Assembly: GCF_905163445.1 (NCBI RefSeq)
Contig: NC_053190.1
Coordinates: forward strand, 7,008,501-7,072,500
DNA length: 64,000 nt
Reading direction: 5' to 3'
From: Pararge aegeria
Lineage: Eukaryota > Arthropoda > Insecta > Lepidoptera > Nymphalidae
The notes beneath the pieces were generated by a model. The model ran no database searches and was not told the DNA's origin. It saw nothing but the letters and a program-made list of their open reading frames with translations. The stretch's first letter is position 1; every line of letters begins with the position of its first letter. Positions 37,501-46,587 of the stretch are shown here, in pieces. The translations under genes and the position numbers were made by a program.

Positions 37501-40446
37501 CCTGATTTTGATGGCAAGACAAGAATTGCCAATATAAAAACTAGAAAAGTTCTGCGACATCCTAGTTCCAGCAAGTTGCCATGGGAAATATCGCCGAATC
37601 GCAAAAATGGTGCTACGCACGGGGGGGAGACTGTCGGCGACTAGCTTTACCTTAAATTAGAATAATTAATATAAGCAGGAAGAGTAGTAGAAATGATGAT
37701 TATAAGCTATTAGCATTTAAGATATTTTGGTAAGATAGATATTATTTAAATGTTAGAACGAATGATTATTTAGTAATAAGATTAGATTGTGTTAGAATTG
37801 TTACTAAATAAAGAGACCCCGAAAGGTTTTATTGGCGGTTGGACACATTGACGCTCGATAGCTCACGACGAGTTCTCGACCGGGAATCGTATATAAATAG
37901 GCCACTCTGGCCGACCGCCAATGAGTCGACCCGGAGCATTGAAACTAGAAACATCTCGTCTTTTATTGTGAAGAACATCCTGAAACCTCAAAAACGGTGT
38001 CGCTACCCCCACCACGGGCTACGACTACCTGAACACGGTGGAACTCACGACCGGAGTGCGTAGCAGACGGGCGCCGACCAGCGCACGAGACAGAACTCCA
38101 ACTCTGTCTCAGAACATAAGGCAGGGTTCTTATACCTGCCTTATTTCGCGCCTCGTCACCCAGTGGGACACGTTCCCTTGGCGTTGGTTCGGCATAAAAC
38201 GCCGACGCGCCGCAACACTACCTATATACGAGACATACTAAAATTGCATAAAAAACACTGGTTAACCATATAATTATGAAGTGTACCTACTTAATATGCC
38301 TAAAAGAAACTTGCTAATTGTATACGATATTTTCTAAACTTGTTTATTTTAAGTTTAAATGTATCCCATTGAATAGATCATACCGCTTTTCCCGTATAAA
38401 ATATATCCTACGTCCATATAGAGAATGCAAGGTATATATGCCTAAAAAATGTAGATCAGTGCACAGCTTCAGCCATAAATAGGTTACTAATTTGGAGACT
38501 ATTTTACAGCAAGGAAAAAGTAATCCCAATGTCGAAGAAGCACTAGCCCTCAGCGGCGATACAACCGCGGATGACATGAACTACGAGAGATACAACATTT
38601 TGGTGCACGACTTTGTACAAAAGCTGCCCGGAGTAACTACAAAAAATATTACAAGGCTAATGAATAGAGGGATCTCGCTGGATCATTTAATCAGTCTCAC
38701 TCAGGTATTTAAATCATTTATACATGTAGGTATAAAACAGAGTCGCCCAACGCGGCTTGTACGCTTATGTCTTTTAGCAACGGAGCTAAATGCAGTTTTT
38801 AGCAATAGATTGAGTGATTCAAAAGGAAGGTTTACATCGAATACATGCATTAAGTAGGTAAAAGCCGGGCCCCATTACGTTACGTACTTCCGTCCCGGTT
38901 GGCCGCGTTCCGCGGGACCGCAAGCCTTTGAAAAGCGCGAATCTCCGAACTGCATGTAGAATGCGTGCAAATCCGGGGCGCTAGTATTTTTTTTATAACA
39001 CTGCAAATTAGGCTTTGATTGCAATATCACCTGATGGTAAGTGATGATGCAGTCTAACCTGTTCGGGAGTATGGTAGTCATACCTCAAATCGGTTTCTAC
39101 GCGACATCGCGCCGGACCACTGAATCGCTTAGCGACACGTCTTTGTCGCTAGGTTGGTAACTGGGCATGGCCAAAGCCACCGACCAGGTCAATATTAGTA
39201 TATAGTAGTAGATTATATTATATCATCATCAATCACCCTTAGGACATAAACGTACCGCAGCTGGGTCACAGGTATCTTCCATTATCTATAGGATAATGTT
39301 TTAAGACCTCTGACAGTCTTCAGAGGCTGAGGAAACACCGACACGTGTAATACTCAGAGGCAACGGACTATCTGACCAACGCGCAGCATAAATTGGTGTT
39401 AGAAATATTGAGTTAGGTTCACATAAATAAAATACAGTGCACATATTTAAGAGTACTTTGTACTTCGAGATTTATTTTAATTATCTACTAGGTAAACATT
39501 TTTCATACTTATTCTTTACTTTCGCTTTATTTAAGCAGGTACGTATAATTTATCATAGTACCTGCCGACTTAATAGACTAAACTTTAACCGATTAATATT
39601 TGGTCACAATGGTGCTTATAACAGCTTCTAGCAACTAGGTTTAATGTAAATGTGTTAATACTCATCTCCAATCTCGTTAGCAACTTGTGGTTTGTAAGAA
39701 AGTACGTTTCAATGACTCGCAATTAAACTGGTTGTTCGTTTTACTTTGATTTATAAACAATTACTTCTTCTCATAATTAGGTGTAAGAGAATAGAATGAC
39801 CTTTTAAACTTCAACCAACTGTACTTTTAAGTTTTAACCATGCTTGTTTTTCCACCATCACCGGTTAATTCCCCCCTTTTTTTCACCACTGACATTGACA
39901 TTCCTCCTACCAAGACCTACAGTTTTCGTTCAGGAATCGGGAATACTCAACAACTGATATCGTATCGATATTATTTATTTGATCCTAACTGATTCTTAGT
40001 GCTGTTTATTACAATTTGTTTGTTTGGATATTTTATTTATATTTATTCCAAATGTTAGTCCATATTATATTATTGGCTTCCAGGATTCCCTGAAGCACTC
40101 TGTGACGCTTTGTCAGTCGCATTAGTTTGTTTATCCTACCAGGCTGCTTCAGTGCGACTTAGCGGGCTTTAACGATTATTACCACATGCTTGTGAAAACT
40201 GGAACCTAGATAACTTCAATTGTGTCTCATTATGCATGTGTAAAGAGGTTTTTTTCTAGGAGAATGAATAGTCCAATAAAATATTTCTAACTTTAGGAAC
40301 AGTTGGCAGAATTAATAGAAAACAAAAGCGAAGCGGAAACTTTGTACTCAATATTGCATGTGAAAGCTCAACCTACGGAATCTGACAAGACGAAATCATT
40401 CGGCAAGAAGAAATTTACAGGAAAGTTTTATAAAAATACGAAATGA
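22551..40446 (+). CDS. ERCC4: ERCC4/XPF (mei-9) structure-specific DNA repair endonuclease, 15 exons, 887 aa
   Basis: Exons: 22551-22675, 23054-23206, 23732-23912, 24242-24354, 25569-25734, 26707-26843, 27685-27839, 28722-29164, 29885-30196, 31774-31870, 33165-33286, 34391-34564, 35154-35294, 38510-38704, 40297-40446. All phases close. XPF with ERCC1 cuts 5' of bulky lesions in nucleotide excision repair and acts in recombination (fly mei-9). The N-terminus is the inactive SF2 helicase-like region (YPLLQFEKQIF, GLSYNAVVANLLW without a Walker lysine motif, then GGVYFVSTRILVVDLL and RAHTVLESCQEAFVLRLFRQ). The nuclease domain has VVIVDMREFRSDLP and the catalytic GDYILTPDICVERKSISD (GDX(n)ERKX3D). 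The C-terminal HhH2 region includes KLPGVTTKNITRLMNRGIS. Length is close to human XPF (916 aa). Intron 2 uses a GC donor. Introns 9, 10, 12 and 13 carry transposons. A poly(A) signal lies near 40610. Confidence 0.96.
23325..23465 (-). mobile_element. SINE fragment in XPF intron 2
   Basis: Reverse-orientation copy of the SINE at 10131 (AAGCGTAGCTTGTGTTATGG, AAACACCCAGACACTGAAAT, ACAAACATTTTCCAGTTG). The tRNA-like head is decayed. Confidence 0.7.
24463..25011. mobile_element. MITE-like element with TTAAGAACAT termini, copy 1
   Basis: GAATTAAGAACAT at 24463-24475 is the exact reverse complement of 24999-25011. The adjoining CAGAATCCTCATTCAGCC recurs inverted at the other copy near 61540. The unit is about 550 bp with no coding capacity. 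It lies in XPF intron 4. Confidence 0.6.
25305..25405 (+). mobile_element. internally deleted SINE copy
   Basis: The tRNA-like head (GACCGATTGGCTCAGTGGGC, B box GGTTCAATTCC) joins directly to the SINE 3' end (GATGTGTGTATTGTCGTAG), skipping the central body. XPF intron 4. Confidence 0.65.
26483..26596. repeat. two-copy tandem duplication, 58-bp period
   Basis: The 56-bp block at 26483-26538 recurs at 26541-26596 with a few substitutions, separated by 2 bp. Both start CATCTTCTTCCTCT and end AGCAATGGGAGCT or similar. XPF intron 5. Confidence 0.8.
26990..27382. mobile_element. MITE-like element with 18-bp terminal inverted repeats
   Basis: CATAAAGGAGAATGCCGG at 26990-27007 is inverted at 27365-27382. 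A perfect 16-bp inverted repeat (arms 27322-27337 and 27342-27357, loop TTTG) sits just inside the right end. No coding capacity. XPF intron 6. Confidence 0.65.
28320..28520 (-). mobile_element. interspersed repeat fragment (family shared with about 60050-60190)
   Basis: GGCAGAAATAGACATGGCG and GGACGAGCTCTGACACATAAA resemble GACAGAAATAAGCATGTC and GGACGAGCTTTGTCACATAAA near 60125-60180. Superfamily unknown. XPF intron 7. Confidence 0.45.
30470..30625 (+). mobile_element. truncated LINE 3' tail (family A)
   Basis: GGATGTCTGGAAGAGATTGC, then GCAACAAAACCGCCTTTGC, then GCAATAAAATCTTAC and a short TATC repeat, matching the family near 54090. XPF intron 9. Confidence 0.55.
30688..30858. mobile_element. 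foldback element with about 75-bp arms
   Basis: The left arm from 30688 (GCAGGGTGATTACGTATCTC) and the right arm ending at 30858 are reverse complements over roughly 75 bp with few mismatches, around a T/A-rich spacer. A transcript through XPF intron 9 would form a long hairpin. Confidence 0.8.
31995..32826. mobile_element. non-autonomous TIR element, Tc1/mariner-like target
   Basis: 39-bp terminal inverted repeats at 31995-32033 and 32788-32826 differ at one seen base and begin TATAGTCG. The outer TA could be the target duplication of a Tc1/mariner-type element (inference). The roughly 830-bp interior shows no transposase. XPF intron 10. Confidence 0.7.
34582..34770. mobile_element. 189-bp MITE with 15-bp perfect terminal inverted repeats
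   Basis: TGCCCGTTTTCACTA at 34582-34596 is inverted exactly at 34756-34770. CTA flanks both sides (34579-34581 and 34771-34773) as a possible 3-bp target duplication, the size seen in PIF/Harbinger elements, though the sequence differs from their usual TWA. It starts 17 bp after XPF exon 12. Confidence 0.75.
35617..36202 (+). repeat. 5' LTR
   Basis: Starts TGTCGGCGACTAGC and ends GCCGCAACA. Contains a TATA-like TATATAAATA at 35875-35884, a plausible internal promoter, and a chance 74-codon frame that is identical in the other LTR. Confidence 0.92.
36205..36222 (+). other. primer-binding site, likely tRNA-Tyr
   Basis: TGGTCCTTCGAGCCGGAT lies two bases after the 5' LTR. It is complementary to ATCCGGCTCGAAGGACCA, the 3' end I recall for eukaryotic tRNA-Tyr plus CCA. 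Confidence 0.7.
36283..37644 (+). CDS. gag-like protein of the LTR element, 453 aa, apparently shortened
   Basis: Starts at ATG 36283 (MPLSRSMKDVLRAAS). Order: basic N-terminus; a charged coiled coil (ARLRELEAEEELLQIELRL, acidic DDEDDYLKEE); then a BEL/Pao gag-like core with LPYYDGDSSECTAF, YDDTSKSYRPTQKM, DSLVMKELDQIKTL and VRELVKKLASYLEFKW. The spacing between these blocks looks shorter than I recall for complete BEL gag (compare the LPxFxGDPxxWxxF motif), suggesting in-frame internal deletions. No CCHC knuckle is present. The frame passes through the polypurine tract and stops 13 bp inside the 3' LTR. That a frame survives without pol hints at recent origin or at a role for this Gag in mobilisation. 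Confidence 0.8.
   Translation: MPLSRSMKDVLRAASQREEKAITRRTQETSEHIATDSSRTQSPGATGMNINVSRNTGEDRLKQQTAGKELTERKNLLEQEAMKNSSVMTVVPGGSVRAKSFRFKKSAARLRELEAEEELLQIELRLACIRLEKEQIMDDEDDYLKEEPASEEISVPAQKWMETSSLTEVKDEISGQLMEDSQGPAVKNEHPAETTAQAHITAGARKQALESHTTPAARRSPQAHHQLNQELPYYDGDSSECTAFGVVYDDTSKSYRPTQKMTRLRRVLKGAARNTFLSLFCSGATPDRDMKALQRRRGRQDSLVMKELDQIKTLQNIEENPVIVRELVKKLASYLEFKWNDAQEDQEPAGLELMAELLNKQAGMCGAYAPLAKKKQPREHGLTHTEIESYQEDNNYKERGKKLTVHPDFDGKTRIANIKTRKVLRHPSSSKLPWEISPNRKNGATHGGETVGD
37632..38217 (+). repeat. 3' LTR
   Basis: Same length as the 5' LTR and identical by eye except position 38095. It ends CA followed by the CTACC duplication, 292 bp before XPF exon 14. Confidence 0.92.
38985..39185 (+). 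mobile_element. interspersed repeat (family B)
   Basis: CACCTGATGGTAAGTGATGA, TGCAGTCTAACCTG and AATCGGTTTCTACG match, in reverse, sequence at about 59495-59700. A shorter relative lies near 41725-41830. Non-coding, superfamily unknown. XPF intron 14. Confidence 0.55.
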
Positions 40447-42343
40447 AAGATTATTATGTTTTTTTTTATTTATTATTTATTACATTTACATTTACAAAGA
40501 AGCATAATTACATTTTTTTAATTAATAACATATTTGCTAGTCATTTTTAAGAAACAAGTTTAGTTATTTGTAACATGCAATAGTAATTAATTGTCAATTT
40601 CTTAACATAATAAACATCAATTTAAAAAATGATTTTTTTTAAAATAAAATATCATTCAAAGGCTTTCAAACTTTAACTCCACGGACCTAAAACAATTACA
40701 ATTGTTGGTTTTAAAATGTACTAAAAAACATTTTTTTGACAAAAACAGAACAGACTAATAGGAAGTTACTATGCATAGATCATAAACTTCGTATTCCTTT
40801 TATGAAGCAAGGGAAGTACCAGCAGTTTTCTACATTTTACTTGGCATTAACTTAAAAATATTTATTTCTTGCTTTTTAGTTGTATAACAAAGTTGGTTCT
40901 TTTTATCACGTTTTTAATGGATAGGTTTGCGACTATATCAAATTTATAATAGTCGAATGTCAACTGCTCATAACCTTCTAGAAAATATTCCTCTCGAAGC
41001 CGCCGGCGTTAATACTTGAGGACTTCTCCCGGCACTTCACCATCAGCTCCTTTGTTGTGACGAGCATATAATGCTTACCTACTATATACCATAATCGTAA
41101 CGCGACCAGTGTAATACTTATTATTGTGCAGTTCCGATGGTCATCCGTGTTCTTCATCATCAGTTTTACTAGACCAAATTGTGCTTTTCGTCAGCAAATG
41201 CTCAAGTTAGTTTAAAAAAGACCCAATAGCTATCGGTGTCCCTATAATATTGGAAGGATTCCCTCAATTTCTCCAGGACCCCTTCAACAGATCTTGACCT
41301 GATTAAAATGGGACCACTGGGGAAGTATACCGTCTCAAACAAAAAATACAAACGAATTGAGAACCTCCTCCTTTTTTGTGAGTCGCGAGTACGCGATTAA
41401 TCGCCTGGTAAAATTGAAATGCTGGAACATTTGAATAAAAATATTAGTTACTACAGCCTAGTAGTTTTGGCTATTGGAATAATAAATATCTTTAGTACAG
41501 AATACTCTTGAGGAACCGTGCATAGACAGTGTATTTCGAAAGATCTGTTGTAAGTGCATAATGATTGAAGATATTATAAATTGCACTGTGTAAAATTGAT
41601 TGATTTTCGCGGATTATATAATTTTAAGTTTACTTTTCCTTGATGTTAGTGTCTGATGCGTGAGTAACTCGTGATCCACGCCTCAGAAACTTCAAACAGT
41701 ATTTTATGTCACATGACTGAAAGCTTTTTTTTTACCTGTAATGGACTAGCGCTTGCCCACAACCTCACCTGATGGAAAGTGGCCTAAGATGGCGCACACT
41801 TGCCTAGATGATGCCTATAAACTAACATTACAATGCTTTTAATTTTATTCTAATTGATGTTGAATCAATATGGTGTCTGAAGACCTGAAGAGAACTACAC
41901 ACAAAGCGTTACTGTTTTGTTCGTATCTGAAATGGATGCGATTTTCCTCTCGATAAAGATGATATTTTTTATTTAATTTCTTCAGACAGCTAACTTCACC
42001 TCATTAGGAAACCGGTCTAGGTTCAGTAAAGTGATGTTCTATCTACATAGTATCTCTATACTTATACTATGATCATTAAATTTTTTTAGCTTGTATATGG
42101 TACAGTATAATGGAGTCACTGTTTCATATTATGAAAATACATATTGTTTATTAAAAAATGAAATCTATGTATGCGATATGGATTTCAGTAATTTAATTAC
42201 TTATAAAAGTCATGTACTTTTACACAAGCACTACTGTCCTAGAACCATGAGTAAAATCACAGGGAAGTATATCAGGAAGCAAAGTGGGTGATTGCTGCAA
42301 CCACCGCAAATGTTGTGCAGATTATCACTAAAGTAGCAAGGGG
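40447..42343. other. intergenic region between convergent XPF and PCMT
   Basis: Holds both 3' UTRs: a likely XPF poly(A) signal AATAAA near 40610 and a possible PCMT signal (TTTATT on plus) at 42147-42152. A weak repeat (CCTCACCTGATGGAAAGTGG) lies near 41765. No other gene recognised. Confidence 0.5.
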
Positions 42344-45157
42344 TCACTCACGATATTGATGGTTCTTATCGGTCAGGGGGACATAAATAACACTCATAAG
42401 CTTCTTTATTGTGGTGGTACCATCAAGTGCTTTATCCACCTGAAAAAAAATGATTAATCATTTAGTTTGTTCGCATCGTACAACACATCGTATTTTGTCA
42501 TATTTGTTTAATTCTATAAGTAATTGTATTCGGTATACAAAACTTACTTGGGTTAGATGCTGCTCACCTCCCTCGGGGCCCACAGGAACAATAAGTCTTC
42601 CACCAGGTTTCAATTGTTCCACAAGCTGAAACAAAAACGTTATATTCAAAGTGTCAAGTGTATTCTAAGAAAAGGATAAAAATAGTTCAAAAAATTGAAG
42701 GAGAGTAGTATTAGTTAAAATTTAATAGAGTCAAAAACAGACAGACTTGAAATTTCAGACAGGCTTACATAAGGCCTACATCCAGCCCTTCGCCCTTTCT
42801 AACAAATTTTTAATACCAATCATATAAAAATATATGCTTATGCACATGAATTGAATCGAAAAATAGATGATTAGTACTTTAGCAATTGTCTACTACAAGT
42901 GAAACGTCTAATACAAGAGGTTAATTAATTTAAGTTATATAGGTACTTAAAAAATAATGTTACACAGTTCTAGTAGATTTGGCATGGTGTTTTGCAATCA
43001 ATTTAATAATGTTAACTCACAGCCCGAGGTAGTGTTGGGGCAGCAGCTCCAACATGGATTGCATTGTATGGAGCCTCAGAAGGGTAGCCCAGGCGTCCAT
43101 CACCAACTGTGAATATCCAAGTTTTCAATGTACTCCAAGTTTCAAGACTGTATATTTTCTACTACCAAACAAACTGAGGTCTCCCGATTTTATAAGAATA
43201 GGGCTTATAAATTTAATTTTAATAAGTTGTAATTTTATTCAAGGGCTATAAAAAATAATGATAGATTTACAATATACTAGTTTGAAGATTATAGTGACCT
43301 ATACAAGAATCTGCTACAAAAAAATCTAGTATTTAATGCAATTCCCACTGCCCAAAGCCTATAATCTATTCATTAAAATCACAGGCATCTATTTTTATAG
43401 ATAGATATAGATATATCAAGATCCAGTTACTTACCAACAAGTTTAACTCTCTCTGAGGTAAGTAACTCCGGATTATCGACTTTAATGTTTTTAGTTGCCA
43501 ATGTGACTAAATCAGGTATATGTTCAATGCCTATCACCCTTCCAGTCTCACCCAGCATGAAAGCCATACAAGCTGTAAGGTAACCTGATCCAGAACCTAC
43601 ATCCAAGGCTTTCTCACCCGGAATTAACTGTTTTCTTAGTATCTCCAATGCATGGGCATGCTAAAATAATAAAAAAACTAATTTTCATTGCAATTTATAC
43701 TACCAAGAGTTTTTAAACTAGTGATTTCAGTTTACTAAATCACACCACTTAGTTTTGCATTTTGAAAATCACTTTAGCTTGAACTTCTCAGAATTAAACA
43801 AAAGTTGTGTGTAATATTACAACAGCATGAAGACTCCAATGAGTACTAATTATATTATGTTTACATATTATATAGAATTTGGCCTAAACTTATCAAAAAG
43901 CTTGAAAAAATTGTTTTTAACAACTAGGAAGTTATAATTTAAGTACATAATTACACATACAACTTTTTTTTACAATACTTTTTAGTGGCTGAAATTATAC
44001 ACTTGTAATAAACAAGTGCATAGTTAAAATCTAAATCACAGATAGCATTGAAGTGTCCTAATGCATATAGCATCTTTAGGCATCATTAAATAAATTAAGT
44101 GTGAGGTATGCAAGTACTATTAAGAATTCAGCTTGTTACACTATTGGTGGTAACACTTTTTAGTAATTAGTATGGCTTTCTATACAATATATGTGTATAT
44201 CATGTGGCTTGATCAAGTGAACAGCGATATTACTTAATGCATGCTCACATGTGGCACATAGAGATGTTGCTTTGGCAGGTATTGCTTTGCTGCATAAGAA
44301 CCACAGGTACTAGAGCAGTAAAGTAAATATGTTGAAATATTACACATAAAGCCTTATATATTTACAAAAATTTTGCACATTTGCAATGAGCGAACAAAGG
44401 CCTTTAAGTTTATATTAACGTAAAGATAAGAACCATATGGGGTGCACTTATAGTAGCAGAGTATCCAATCGATTGTGGTGAGTCATGGTATGGAGCATGT
44501 GGACAGTAATTCTTCCGATCAACAGCAACCATTGCATTTGCAACTGTGTCAGTTTTTATGATGCCATTTGCTGAAATATAAAAAAAAAGTTTTATAAAAA
44601 AGGTAAATTGAACTGTAATGTTCCATATGTGTACATATTGGAATATATTTTTTAATAGAAAACAAAGTAGAATTGTTTAAAGCCAATGAATTGAATAGTC
44701 AATACAGTGGAACACATACAAATAAAGAATGTTTGTATGTTCCTTTCAAATGTACAGACTAGCACTTGGCTGCAAATCTGCAATCACACCTTGCAGTATG
44801 ATGCAGCCTGAAGAAGCACTTACATAAAAGGCTGGATGTTCCACTGTAGCATAACTTTTCAGAGTTATCTAAAGCCACACACTACAATATTTTAACGCTA
44901 TGCACTTAAGATGCGACCCATCAACTCTGCTAAATAAACACAGCTCAATGCAGAACTAGAAGAAACGCCAGGATAACTACAAAAATACATGTTCACAGTA
45001 TTTCTGAACATGAACGGCCCACAAAGTGACTCGTAAGCCTTATTTATCAGGTATTTATTAAAAACTAAGTAGCAATAAAAATATTTCTTGGAAAGTGAAT
45101 ACCTCTGAGATTTCGAACCAAATCGGCGTTGTTTATTCCGTGGCTTCTCCATGCCAT
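42344..45157 (-). CDS. Pcmt: protein-L-isoaspartate O-methyltransferase (PIMT), 6 exons, 225 aa
   Basis: Exons in transcript order: 45157-45103, 44570-44434, 43660-43435, 43106-43021, 42625-42548, 42439-42344. Frame closes at every join. The enzyme uses S-adenosylmethionine to methylate isoaspartyl residues in aged proteins, starting their repair in the cytosol. Visible: MAWRSHGINNADLVRNLR start, DSPQSIGYSATISAPHMHAH substrate/SAM region (about 50-68), motif I ALDVGSGSGYL (82-92), VVGDGRLGY, APYNAIHVGAAAP, QLKPGGRLIVPVGP, and the end YVPLTDKNHQYRE. Length and order match the human enzyme of about 227 aa nearly residue for residue. The exon 2 donor reads GTTCTT, a weak site, but frame and homology both demand it. 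Confidence 0.96.
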
Positions 45158-46303
45158 ACTCGCTAAAATTAAAATGCCTACAGATATAGAAACTTTACTC
45201 CATGGAAACCCTATTTTTTGTATTTCGTTGATTATTATGCAGAAGAAAATAAAAATAATTCTATAATTGACAATTTACGACAGACCAGTAAATAAAACAA
45301 TTGACATTTATTTGACAGAGTACAAAGCACTGACAAGTTGTTTTGCCAGAAGTCTGGTAGGCACAGACTAGTAAATAAATAAGCAGTAGGCTTAAAGCAT
45401 CGATTATACTACACGATAAATAGGGCACTAACTGATTTAGAGCCCTAATTTAGTGAAGTGTAATTACTAATTACAGTTAGGCAGTTAAAAACCCTAACTA
45501 GGTAGATCAAACCATCCTAAGTTTTAAATTAGTGTTGTATAATCGAGTTAGGTCGCTCATTCGGCGTGCAGCAATTTTCGTGCCAAAAAGACACCGACAT
45601 ATGTTAGAGTCTTTCGGTTGTTTATGGATGTAAACATTGATAAACACTAATTATCATAATAATTCGTATATAATACAATATATATCGTAAGAAGGAGGTT
45701 CAGGTATTAATGAGCTGAATTTAAGGTCATGATAAGAATTTCTATTAGCCTTCACGGAGGCCTTACTGCTTTCACGGAGTATCGTGTTTTGGTTTTGTTG
45801 TAGTCTTGACTTAGTGTCAGGACTACTTATAAACTAAATTAAGTTGTTTGGAATTCATTCTTAAATAACGCTGGAAATCAGAACAATGCCAAGCTTTTCA
45901 TACTTGGCACGTGAAAGCTTAAGTGCTTACCATTGTACTTCCGCTTTCGTTCGATGACTGAATAAGGGTCACGATTGACGATGTAGCCCTTGTGAGGGTT
46001 GTTTACCACAACTACCACACTCATAAGTAGATCAAGCTTAGGTATCTTGACCCTGGAGCTGTAATGCAACTTGCCAGTTTAAAAAAATATACTGTACGGT
46101 GATATACCTATGCCTTTTTCCTATGGGAAATAATAAAGAAAAAAATATATATGACTGAATCGGCTGTATAGTGAGTGATTTTTGCCTGTCCTGAAGGGGA
46201 CAAAATAAAAACAAAAAAAATGACAAACAGCAACCGTCAAAAATTGTTTTGAGAGTTGTAACTTGTAGGTGGGGCTTTTTGAAGTCTTCTCAACTTTTTT
46301 TTT
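45158..46303. other. intergenic region upstream of PCMT
   Basis: Contains the PCMT promoter side (no TATA seen) and AT-rich DNA. A minus-strand segment at about 45931-46057 has an acceptor-like start, an open frame and a GTAAGC donor, but no partner exon was found (see findings). Confidence 0.4.
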
Positions 46304-46587
46304 CGGCGGGAAACTTCGTACATGGCGGACGCGGTTTTCTCAAATTTTTCTTTGATTTTACTGTAAACTCGTCTTGAAAAGGATTTGGTGTTGTTTATAT
46401 TGAACTGTAACTTGGCCTGTCAATTTGTGCACACGTGTTAGTGAGATTCCGGTGTAATTTCGGTGTTTTATGTGAATTTACACAGCAGCAGAAATAGTTG
46501 TTATTGGTGATATTCGTATAAATCTAACCGTATTTGGTGTTGGTTAAATATTTATTATGTGTCTGTAGTTATAGTGTTTCCAGTAAA

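Larger units (their letters stand above)
35612..38222 (+). mobile_element. young non-autonomous LTR retrotransposon, gag-only, BEL/Pao-like
   Basis: 586-bp LTRs (35617-36202 and 37632-38217), 5'-TG...CA-3', are flanked by CTACC at 35612-35616 and 38218-38222. By eye they differ at one base (G36080 versus A38095). The interior is only 1429 bp: a primer-binding site, one 453-codon gag-like frame and a G-rich polypurine tract (about 37618-37630). Protease, reverse transcriptase, RNase H and integrase are all absent, so mobility needs another element's enzymes. BEL/Pao is inferred from the gag-like motifs and the 5-bp duplication. It lies in XPF intron 13 in sense orientation. Confidence 0.9.
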
